64,000 bases of DNA from Himantopus leucocephalus (taxonomy: Eukaryota; Chordata; Aves; Charadriiformes; Recurvirostridae): NCBI GenBank assembly GCA_003993805.1, contig RSEF01000004.1:7239202-7303201 (forward strand), read 5' to 3'. Numbering within the stretch: the first letter of the stretch is position 1; every line of letters starts with the position of its first letter. This document shows, in pieces, positions 1 to 10,531 of the stretch. The notes under the pieces are model-generated. The model ran no database searches and was not told the origin of the DNA. It worked only from the letters and a program-made list of their open reading frames with translations. The position numbers and the translations under genes are program-made.

Positions 1-3000
1 TCTACCTTGCTCTATCATAAGCAAACCAAACCCTGGACTCCACTCTGGCTAGGAATATTTGTAGTTGAGGAGACACCTCAGGGTCATGGCATCTACTTTT
101 CTTTCACCTGTAACAGGGAAAGACAACAATAAAAAATATCCTCATGTAGGGCTTACGTAGGTGCATACATTCCCTAAATATCTCCTTTAAAACAGCAAGT
201 GTGAAGGTACCCCTGTATCAAAATAAACTGTGACTTTCTGGAAGATATTAGCCAACTGAGAAAACACTTATTCAGTTCTGTTAAGAAGATTAAGAGAGAT
301 CCAGCATAAGATTCATTATGCAACAAAACTCTGAAATACCTTGCATACTAACTGAATGTTTGTGAGGAAATTCATAGTGTCTTATAGTACAGTTTTATGT
401 GTCATGAATTAGCAATTGGACCACTTTAAAACTCTTAATCCTCGAAAGCTTCAAGTGCAAAGTAAACGTTGTAGCCTATATTCATTTCAAGAGTAAATTG
501 ACAAGCAATGCTGAGCCTGTTACACATTCTGGAATACCTTCTTCTTGTTGCTAATGCACACACCAAAAACAAACAAACAGAAGCCCACACAACTAGAACA
601 ACCTAAGCCAAACCAGAGCATCTCTCATCCAAAGTACAAGACAACCTGAACCACATATTATAGAATAAATGACATTTCAATTAGTACTTTGGATTATTCA
701 TATTTTTATCCCCTAGGCTCTTCTTATACCAAACCTCACTGTATGTGCAAATTTACTGTATCAAAATCCTTATAATCCTGTTCTGAAGATCCACAGGATA
801 CAGATGAGCATTAGATTTTGCTCCATAACGTAACCTTGGTTTCTCTATCATCCATGAATATTTGTAACAGAACTGACTGAGGGAATTAAAGGGAAGACAA
901 GAATGAAACACCACAGAGACAGAAAAAATGCACAAATTGATAGCAGATTTAGCCCGAGCTTTTGCAAATGAAATTAATACAGTTTAGCTATACTTACATG
1001 GCAATAACTATGTACTCGCTAATAAATATTTATTAACTGTTTATAATTTGCTCTCCCATAAAGTGTTCAAGGACAGAATACTTAATGACTTGGGTCTCAT
1101 TATCTAAGACATTCAGGATTGACACCTCCTCTCAAAATCTAGAAAAAGCAAGAACAACAAAAAAAATCAATCCACCATTTAAAGAAAGTTAATATCTACG
1201 CTCACATTTTCTTTATTTTGCTGCCCTTGCTAAGGTAAAATTATCTCATACATCAGGAAATAGCTGCTGATGTAATGCAGTATCAGAAGTACTATCAAAA
1301 CTGCACCTTAGTTTTCTTTGAACTGACCAATGCATCTGGGTTTTGAATAAGACCAAGAGGGGAAAAAAACAAAAGGAAAAATCCATTCCACCTGCCGCTT
1401 GGCTTCCAGTATTTTCTTTCACCTTTTCATCAGGTTTATCAAATGACTTATTTTTTTTTTCCTTTGTAAACCTGTGTGAGAACAACTTGATATTGGTACT
1501 GTACTTTATTCACATGAAAATCTCAAGCCAAGTAAGGAAGCAATAAAAAACAAAGAAATACAATGAGAATTTATAGTATGATCTTAGTAGGCATCTTGCT
1601 TCTCTGATGTTCAGTGTTGTCTGCAAAAATATAGAGCCAGATTAATGAAAGGTATGAGAAGAAAACATTTTTCATATCTAGAGTTTTAACCAATAAAAGC
1701 ACTCACATAGTACATATTCTCAGTGCTCAACAAAATATTTCTAGTGCTCCTTTCTATATTAATAAAATAGCAAGTGTGGCTATTTAGCACCTTTTGATAT
1801 TATTTAAGTTAATATTTCCCCTGCATGTGTAGTTAATAGTCACAAGATCTAGTTCTGTGTGTGGCTGTAACAGCACAAACATGAAGTGACATAGATACAC
1901 GCATCATAGAATAGGGGAAGGGTACGAATACTACAATTGCAAATTGCAATCCCAACCTCTGCAACAACCCACAGGGTTACTAAGCAATTACAAAAAAATC
2001 TCAGGCTAGTCTTTAGGGCTGTTCTCGCCTGTGGCAGGAGGTGAATCAGTCCCTAAAAAAGCAAAGCATAATAGCAATCTTGTGCAAGGATGTTCATACT
2101 GCAATACCACCTCTCATTTATCTCAGTCTGTGCCATTCTGTATTCAGTATTCCATTTATATCTGTGACTCAGTGTTGGGACAGTGCATCACTGACTGTGT
2201 TTTCTTACAGCAGGTAGCATACTTCTTTTCACACGACTTCTGTTTGACAGATAATGTTTGGAACTAGTGATGTTAAGCAGGCTTTAGCTGCTTGTATTGC
2301 AACACTACTGATTTATCTTTCCCACTGTAGATAACAAGCTGCTCTGTTTACAAATATGTTCTGTCCTCCTGACATGGACAATTGAAACATGAGATAACAG
2401 AGGAAGAGCTTGGATTCACAACGTGCTGTGAAGCGACCCTAGTTCACACAGTGATGTTGACACTGGAGCCACTGGGTCCTGCCACTGCATGTTCTGCAAA
2501 CATGCATGAGGTGGGGTTTTTTGCCCCGATATAATCTCTACATTATCTATTTGCTCTTAGGTTCTTCCCTGTTGAGAACCACTGTTTGGCATGTTTGAAA
2601 GCACCTAAGGCGGACTTTCTGCCAGATTCCATAAACAGCAGTGTGCCTCAGCAGCAACAGCATCTCCTGCCTAACACAGAAGATGCAAGATAGAGCAGAA
2701 CAGGAGATATGGAAAGCAAAGCATTTAGTACCTTTAAAGGACACATAAATGACAAAAGGTGTTTCCCTGTTCACCAAAGCGGTGTATCCAAGGAATACTC
2801 ACAATGAAAAAGCTCTTGGAGACTGAAGAGCAGAAAATGAGCATTTTTCCATCTGTAGTCAAATAATCAAATTTATCTCTAGTATTTCCTTAATTGTATA
2901 TATGGAAGAGCACTCTGTACCTTAAGCCTCTCAAATATTACCCTCTCCTTCTCCAGCATATGTTTTGTCATTCGCAACATTACATGCCCTAAAAAGCCCA

Positions 3001-4115
3001 AGTTTGCTTCTCTCAACTCCAGCGAGCAAAGTTCAACACAATTCTTTGCCCTCTTTTTTTAACCTGAAGACTGCAGTTCAATCATGCTCTCAAGCTTTCT
3101 TTGGAAATACCATATCCAGAAATATTTATTATGCATAAGCGGAAGTTATTCTTTTATTTACCCTAGTACTCAGTGCTTCTAAAAAAATAGAAAAAACCCA
3201 CAAGAAATGTAACGTAGCATCAAAGTGACTAGCACTTCCCTCATTTCGTGTCATGTTTCAGTCAGACTCAGGCAGTTTACTCCTATCTATCCGCTGTGAA
3301 CTAAAACACTGCACAGTGTTTCCACACAATTTAGCCATGACTATTATTCCCATTTTCATTTTTACTTGCACTCATTTTTATCTCTTTCTTACCTGGTTCC
3401 TTCTATCCAACATTTTTTGTCTTCCGTATTTCTTCCTGTTCTTCTATTCCTAAAGGCATAATCCACACCCTATTAGTCACTGTCCCCTCTCCACTTTAAA
3501 TTCAAAGAATACCAGTTCAACTGTAAAATCTCTACACTAATCTTTACAGCACAAGGCAGGCAAATTCTTCTCTCCCACTAACACAATCCATTACTTACAA
3601 ACTATTTTTGAGATGCAGAGGTGAGAGCAAGAAAATTCAGTTCTGACATCTGTGTGCTTTACTGTATGTTATCACTTCACTTCTGATTGCCAGTAGTATT
3701 TAACTTGATTGTGCTTCATGAAAGAATTTCTTTTATATTGGTATGAGTTACTTGATACGTTAAAGAAGAGGAGGTAAATTCTTCCCTCTAACGCCCCCCC
3801 CCTTCTGTATAATGCAAAGCATTGTATATATTTATAATTGTTTCTGTTTAATAACAGTATTTCTACATCTTGGCCTCAAGATAGAAGCTAGAAGTTCATG
3901 GGCATGTAATATTTGGAAACAACTTTGTTTAATGGCTTCATTCACATTAAATCAAAATTAAGCTTGCAGTATATTCTATTTATCCAACCCTTCATAACTC
4001 TGGGCAGTTTTGCAGATCTTCCCACAGCTGGCAGTAGAAAATTCATCCTAAGGAGCTCCATAAAAAAGCCCAAAAAGAGTCATCTAGAGTTGCAGTCTAA
4101 AATTCCTCTAAAAGG
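1..4115. other. AT-rich non-coding stretch
   Basis: I see no gene. Open frames are 79 codons or shorter, overlap on both strands, and show no recognisable domain. Local oddities are a pyrimidine-rich segment at about 3340-3600 and a run of nine C at 3794-3802. The stretch is consistent with intergenic or intronic DNA. Confidence 0.7.
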
Positions 4116-4170
4116 AAGGAGTGACCCACTTGGAAAGTATCCNAAGGAATGACTCACTTGGAAAGTATCC
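4116..4170. repeat. 27-bp duplication across single-N contig join
   Basis: Two 27-bp copies, 4116-4142 and 4144-4170, flank a single N at 4143. They differ at two positions, both transitions. The N sits exactly between the copies. This is the expected result when two contig ends that overlap in reality are abutted instead of merged, so I read it as an assembly artefact rather than a biological tandem repeat. Confidence 0.8.
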
Positions 4171-5980
4171 CTAGTACAGTTCAAACACTGGTTGAAGATA
4201 ACAGTATATACATAGCATCTCAAATTGGAGACAGTGTGGAACTGCTGTAAAGTTAGCTCCATTCCTTTCAAAACCTGCTTCATAGACACAGGCAGTTATC
4301 AAATAAAAATTGGTATTCGTTTATTCATGGTTGGAAACCAGAGCAGGGACTGCAAACATGACCTTTAGGACCAACTGACCAAAAGAACTAAAATTTTTTG
4401 CAACAGTGTTAATTATATTTCACTCAGTGTGCACAAATACCCATATGTTTGCATGCATATGTTGCAATATGGATAAAATAACATTAAAACACATTGAACT
4501 CCAAAGCTCTGTTTACAGCATACTCTCACCCTTCTTTTGTGGTTAAGGAGTACTCCCATGAACGATGACATTGATTTCAGTAAAAGCAAGATAAGGGCAT
4601 ACATGAAAATAGATCTTTTCCTTTCCTTTAAGTTCTACAAAATGTTTGCTGAGCATCTTTAAATAGGGCAGTGATACGTCTTTCCAAGTTCAAATACTTC
4701 TGGAAAGCATTAGCTAAAATATTTGCTTAACAATCTAAGAATTGATCTCTCTTACGTTCTGCCACCAACTCCACCCCCCCACCCCCTAAAAAAAAAAAAG
4801 AAAGAGCAAAACAACCCCAAAAAACAATAACAGCAACTGAGAACAGACCAGATTTGGTGTAACGGGAAATAGAAATGTATTTACATATTCCCTACTCCAG
4901 GATGCGACTTTGGTAGGAAAAACACCTTTTTTTAGAAGAAAATTACTTGATTCTTCCTTTTAAAGTCTCGCTTTCTGAGTGCCCATGCTGTCACTCAGTA
5001 GCTTTGTCACTGAAGTATTTCTACATGTAATAAATGGCATGTCACAAATCTTTCAACTTCCCTAATTTTGGCAAGATAAGCACTTACTTTCACTCTGTTT
5101 CAAACAGTGTAAATATACTTGTACTTTTTTATCAAAAAGAGTAGGAAACATTTCCCTTTTCACTGTTACCTAAGAAACCACATGTATCTGGGCACGTGAT
5201 AAGCATGCTGCTTTTTAATGGATAACTTTATGTTCCGTTGATACTATGATCTAATTCAGAAGGCATTTTGAGACTGGAAGACTTTTACCTTGATGAAAAT
5301 AAAATACAAAAGTCGCCACAGATGTTACTTATCATTGAGAGCTAGAGATATAACATAGCACAGTAGTTTATGCCATTATCTGCTTTACCACTAAAATGCG
5401 AATGGGCACATACAGTCATGAGTCACATATTCTTCTGTATAACGCACAGAGCAACGCACAGAGCTGTAAGAACCACTAATTTCTTTTGCCACTCCGATTG
5501 GTTTTCTGCTATTTACTAAACTACTTTTTTCTCCTTACATATGCAGAGAACTGTATTGGGATATTTTTTTTTTCCAATTGCTATAATTCTCACGTATCTA
5601 GTTATTCAGCTATCAGAACCATATATTTATTCCCTCCCTGCCCTCCACCCCCCAAGAGGTCTTTGCAAACAATTAGGGAGCAGGAAAAAAACTAACAATT
5701 TATGCATCAGACACGTAGTACAAAACCAACACATCAACTTAGTGAAGGCACTGCTTAAGGATTAACATAGTCACAGCAGTTTTACAGATGTTCTCCAGTA
5801 ATGAACACTTTCATAGACACTACATTGACTCTTGAGTACGTAAAATTAAATAACGGTTAATTTTGCAACAAGTACCCACTTGAACAGGCAGTTCCTGCTG
5901 CTGGCTAAAATCAGTGCATAGGCAAAATTGAGTTTTGCTGCTCCAAACATAAGGGACTGAGTCTTAGCTAGGGAAGGGCA
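4171..5980. other. AT-rich non-coding stretch
   Basis: No gene is supported. The stretch contains a C-rich run followed by twelve A at about 4774-4799, and a small 12-bp tandem duplication listed separately. Open frames are shorter than 80 codons. Confidence 0.65.
5441..5464. repeat. Perfect 12-bp tandem duplication (2 copies)
   Basis: The unit aacgcacagagc occurs twice head to tail (5441-5452 and 5453-5464) without mismatch. No N lies nearby, so this is probably a real replication-slippage duplication. Confidence 0.9.
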
Positions 5981-6210
5981 GTGCCTGTTACAGAAAGGGA
6001 TGCGAGAGAATGGGTCAGACTGGGAGAGAGAAGCGCAGAGTCTGACTTGTTCTTACCAACACCAAGGCAAGCAGAGGGTTTAAGCACAGCTACTGCTCCT
6101 CAGAGGAGCAGCCATCCCAGCCCTGGAAAGAGGCTGCTCTCCTCTATGTTGACCTTTCCCTCTACAGCAGCAGCTCAGCTCTCTAGAGCTCTAATGCAGC
6201 CAAATTAGTC
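5981..6210. other. GC-elevated patch, unclassified
   Basis: This short segment is visibly richer in G and C than its flanks and is open for 75 codons on the + strand (5981-6208). It contains a near-perfect inverted repeat with 9-bp arms, 6093-6101 and 6103-6111, around one base. I recognise no protein or repeat family. It could be an eroded transposable element or a fragment of a non-coding exon. Confidence 0.35.
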
Positions 6211-7033
6211 AGAAAAACCATTCTGTTGCCCTAGGCAACTGCGTGCATGACTTTTTTTTTTGTAAACATGAAACTTTCTGTAATGCTCTTTTCTGTTTGT
6301 GAAGTACAGATTGTTGAAATCCCACCACTAACCAGTATTTCTCACTAGCATTCACTTAAAGATCACAACCACATACAAGACACTTCGGCTTACAGACAAA
6401 AAAATTCAGTTCTACAGACGTTTACCTGTAGAACCTACAATCATACTTTAGAAACTGTCCAATCTGTGCTCATAATTAAAGTTTATACTCCATTCCTGTT
6501 TTAATCCAGTATTGAATATTTAGATGTTAATAGTGTTATTTTTAATAGTTTTTTTTAGTTCTGCCCCTGCTCTCATCTTTAAATAAGCCATAGGAAGAAA
6601 AAGTATTATTTTCCTTTTCAAGCAAGCATTTCAAGCTGAGCTGCCACATAATAAAATATTTCATCATATTTGACTATATTAAGAATATAACTTCCAACGT
6701 ATATCCTCACTTCCAAAATTTCTGAATATATGTATGTTGAAATTGAACAACTGTGACATAGTTCTTGGTTCCCTTGGGAACAATATTCAGAGCTCATTTG
6801 AGTTGTGACCTGCTTATGCTGCCAGGGAGTATTAGTATTTTCGTTGGATCTTTAGAATAGAGATACGGAGTGAAGGACAAAGGCAAAATAAGACTAACTT
6901 CACAGATGAAAAACAGATGAGATACTGCTCTGTTTCAGAAGACAGTGTTGGCTTTTTATAAGATCTGCCCCACTTTGTAAGCTCTATTGGAGAGATTACT
7001 CTTTTTCATAGTAAAATATTTTAGATGGACTAT
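6211..7033. other. AT-rich non-coding stretch
   Basis: I see nothing gene-like. The sequence is AT-rich with short T runs, for example near 6252 and 6550. Confidence 0.65.
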
Positions 7034-7551
7034 GCATGGAGAAACCTACGGCTGTCCACAGCACCACTTACAGTCAGAGATGTATAAATAGGTTTTAATG
7101 AAGAAATAAGAATGCAAATTAACTTCAGAAATGATTTTGCAAAATGGATGGCAGTTCAAAATGGAGTATATTCACAAATCCTATAACATCGCCTTTTGTC
7201 TCCTGACACCATAACCTGACAGAGTTATGAAGACNCGCATGGAGAAACCTACAGCTGTCCACAGCACCACTTACAGTCGGAGATGTATAAATATGTTTTA
7301 ATAAAGAAATAAAAATGCAAATTAACTTCAGAAATGATTTTGCAAAATGGATGGTGGTTCAAAATGGAGTATATTCACAAATCCTATAACATTGCCTTTT
7401 GTCTCCTGACACCATAACCTGACAGAGTTATGAAGACTAACCATCACATTAAAAGGTTCAGTTTGCATTTCTGCTTACAACACAGGACTATGTNCTAACC
7501 ATCACATTAAATGGTTCAGTTTGCATTTCTGCTTACAACACAGGACTATGT
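7034..7551. repeat. Assembly-induced duplication around a 258-bp mini-contig
   Basis: Single Ns at 7235 and 7494 delimit a 258-bp contig (7236-7493). Its first part (7237-7437, 201 bp) repeats the left flank 7034-7234 with 8 mismatches and no indel. Its remainder (7437-7493, 57 bp) repeats the right flank 7495-7551 with 1 mismatch. The mini-contig therefore bridges the two neighbouring contigs exactly, and about 260 bp are counted twice. Seven of the eight mismatches in the longer pair are transitions. An alternative haplotype or a poor-quality contig inserted instead of merged explains all of this. A real tandem duplication would not be expected to have an N exactly at each junction. Confidence 0.9.
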
Positions 7552-9081
7552 ACAACGTAACCCACGACTTGGGCACTATGAGTTACACTGCTACAAATAG
7601 TATTTATATATCCTTCCTTCATCTAAATCTGACTTCCAAACTTTACTTCTAACATGTTATCCTTTCCGTCCATTGATAATCACAAAATCCATCCTCCTAC
7701 ACATAGTTCATATGTATGTTACAATCAGGCTCTCTTTCCAACAATACTTTCACTCACACTCTCTTCCTATCAGTTCAAGGCAGGATCAGGCCAGTGGACA
7801 CTTTTTCCAATACTTCAGCCTGCTATGGGCTATATTTCCCCTCTTCCAGTCCTTTCTGCACACCTCATGGAAGGAACGGCATGCTCAGCTATGGTGTGCG
7901 TCTGCAACTGGCTCTTCATTACAACGTGCATCTTGCATCAATATTCCATCTTGATAACCCACCGATGAGCATAGTGCTTGTGAGAGCTGACCTTAACTAT
8001 CTGCGTGCATGCATCCGTTATTAAGGCACATATGTGGTTTCAATTAGTGTCATTTGATGTAGTCACTCCCTAAAGTATTTACCCCTACCTGTTTCTGAAC
8101 TAAACTAATTTACAAATGGGAAAGTTGTAAGCACTCGTGTAACAAAAAAGCCATTTCAAGAATTCTTTAATAGTAGACAAACTGCACTTGGAAAGGTTTG
8201 AGACCATGCTTGACTGGCAGTATAAGCATCCTACCTATCGTGCACATGGCCACTGGGTCACTGACACCAATAGCAGGGAATTAAAAGGTAATAATTCAAG
8301 TCCCAAATTTCCGCTTCTAGAATCTCCTTTACAACATAAATGCAACACATGTAGACATTCTGCAGTTTCATCCATGAGACAATTTACAAGAGAAAACGTT
8401 CTGTTTATAAGCTGCAGCTTAGCGAACCCACCTTCGGTTATAATCCGTTTCTGGATCCAGTAATAGAAAGCAGCTGACAGGTCAAAAAAACTGTTTAGAG
8501 ACACTGGTTAGGTGCAAAGGAGTTTTCCCCCAGAGCCGATAATCATACATTTCTGTTAACATAGCTTAATTTTTAATACTGCACTGAATCATCTTGAGCT
8601 TATTAAAATGCCTCATGTTACAAGTTTGAGACTGTTGTACTCAAACATGAAAATGAGTTAAGGGAAAAAAAAATAATCCCGTTCCTGAAGAGAAGTGCAA
8701 ATATGAATGTGTTTCTATTAGTTTTCAAAACCTCTTTAAAGTTTGCCTTTTCTTGTCTCAATTTCTTCCCCCCCCAAAAGGTAACACTAAACTTGTTCCT
8801 CCTGAAGAGGGATAACTTATGTTTGTTTTGTTAACTGTATTGTTTTGCTACGTTAAGTTCTTCTTTACAATGCCTTTTCTGCAGCAGGACAAAAAGTTCT
8901 TTCAAGTTCAACCTGCTAAATTAATAAGCTATGTTTTCAGTTTTAGTTCTGTGTTAAATGGAGCTGCATAAAATTGTTACAGCATACCAGCAGCAGATGC
9001 ACTATGTCCAAAATGATTTTCTTCTGATTTTATAAACATATAGAAAGTTTGCGTTATAGCCTATCTTTCAGCACATCCCTG
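7552..9081. other. Non-coding stretch with open pyrimidine-rich part
   Basis: The segment 7600-8020 is poor in purines on the + strand. Three + frames stay open there for 93-104 codons at once. Simultaneous opening of several frames shows a compositional effect rather than coding selection. No gene is recognised in the rest. Confidence 0.6.
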
Positions 9082-9480
9082 CTATAAATTAAAGATGTGC
9101 CAAATCAGCTCCAACCACATTTTGTAGTCAACAAGCAATGAGAGGTGGTACACTGCAAAATGATAGCAGCAAGACATTAAGGCAGAGGTGCGAGCACTGG
9201 ACAGTAAGGTATAATCCTCCGTCCTTGGAGAGGATATAAGCAAACCAGATTTATCCACCTGTGACATAACAGTTCCCACATTCACTGAAACTGAGGAAGG
9301 CAGCTCAGAGAAACAACAGTGTGATGAAGAATGCACAATGTCATAGGCATCCGTGGAAGAGCACACAGAAAGGACAGATAACAACAGAGAGGGGCTCAAA
9401 CTGAGCATAATATAGCAAATAAGATATTTTACGATATTGGTATAGAAAATGTCTTTTAGAGATGGTAACTTGTTAGTCAC
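9082..9480 (-). other. 132-codon open frame, unrecognised, exon status doubtful
   Basis: The minus strand is open for 132 codons. The middle part (about 9150-9370) is richer in G and C than the flanks, and the peptide there is Ser/Thr-rich. The ends read as hydrophobic, low-complexity residues typical of translated intron. I find no strong splice acceptor and donor pair framing the middle, and I recognise no family. It could be an eroded exon, a decayed pseudogene or chance. Confidence 0.2.
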
Positions 9481-10309
9481 GTGCCTGTTTGTAAAAACCC
9501 ATATCTACAAATGCGATGTTTTTCAGAAAGCTAATATGGGATTTCAGAAATCATTACAAATCAACTGGCAGTCTGTATGGAAAATCAGATGTCTTAAAGG
9601 TAGCTGCACTGTGAGGACAAAGTTTTCTGATACTGTACAGAAGTACTAAACCTGTAGTCTTTTCTTTTCATGCCAGTTTGAGTTTCTTCTAGGGTATGGG
9701 GGATTTAAAAGAGAAAAGAAACAAACAAAAGGAAACACAAAACACACATTTGTGCTCTTCCCTATGTGGGTATGTAGCATCTTGTATTATGCTGAGATGT
9801 TCCAGAGGATTCTAGTACTTTTGTGGCAGCAAGGGCACGTACTGTCTTTGCGCCTATTAGTCCTTTCTAGTACAGAATTAGATATAATGAGGTTCTGTCA
9901 GGGTAGCATTTACCTAGATATACACAGAATATTTATATGTCCTATTTCATGGAAGACAGAGGGATTACAGACAGTCAACCAGCTGAAAAACATCAGCCTG
10001 ATAAACATAATTCTATTCTGCCTTTTTTTTTTAAAAAGTGAAAATACTAACGAATCTGAGGAGGACATGTTTATAGTTACAAAGTGGAAAAGAATTTCCC
10101 CATTCAAACCGGACTGGACTTCTAAAAATAATGAGATATTCCAAAATATTACACATATGCAATTAATAAAAATATCCACAATTTCTTTGGCATGCAGTAT
10201 ACCAGGGTAGTAACTCATTAAAATACCACAAAATAAATCAGTTACAAATAAGAACCTTATCTCCTTCTAGTTAGTTACATGCAGAGTTTTTTCACTTGAC
10301 TGAAAAGTT
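9481..10309. other. AT-rich stretch with 152-codon open frame
   Basis: A + strand frame stays open at 9752-10210. Its product looks like translated AT-rich intron (Ile/Leu/Phe/Lys-rich), apart from a short acidic patch near codons 96-105. A 102-codon minus frame overlaps it. No domain, splice framing or codon bias supports a gene. Confidence 0.55.
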
Positions 10310-10412
10310 GCTGGGTTTGGGGGCTTTTTTGTGGGATGGTTAGGGATTTTTTGTTGCTGTTGTTTTTTGATTTGGATTTTTTTTTTTCTGGTGGTAAGTT
10401 TTTTTGAACACA
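10310..10412 (+). repeat. G/T-rich low-complexity tract
   Basis: The + strand of this segment is nearly all G and T, in runs of T interrupted by GG or GTTG. It lies directly upstream of the CR1 tail at 10430. It is a strand-asymmetric low-complexity sequence with no gene content. Confidence 0.75.
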
Positions 10413-10429
10413 GAAATGCATTTCATTCA

Positions 10430-10531
10430 TTGAGCAACCTGGTCTAGTGGCAGGTGTCCCTGCCCATGGCAGGGGGGGTTGGAACTCGATGATCTTCAAG
10501 GTCCCTTCCAACCTAAACCATTCTGTGATTC
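10430..10531 (+). mobile_element. CR1 retrotransposon, 5'-truncated 3' tail
   Basis: These 102 bases match the 3' untranslated end of avian CR1 non-LTR retrotransposons. The order of landmarks is the familiar one: gagcaacctggtctagtgg, a short G run, ggttggaactcgatgatctt, ggtcccttccaacc, and a terminal attctgtgattc-like motif. Only the tail is present, as in most CR1 copies, which are 5'-truncated at insertion. No open frame remains and I see no clear target-site duplication. This element is one of the two best pointers to a bird genome. The family call is from memory of the consensus. Confidence 0.93.

Noticed and set aside
7654..8024. Three overlapping + strand open frames of 93-104 codons
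   Set aside because: All three frames are open at once in a purine-poor segment, which shows composition rather than coding.
9752..10210. 152-codon + strand open frame
   Set aside because: The product looks like translated AT-rich intron, a minus-strand frame overlaps it, and there is no domain or splice framing.
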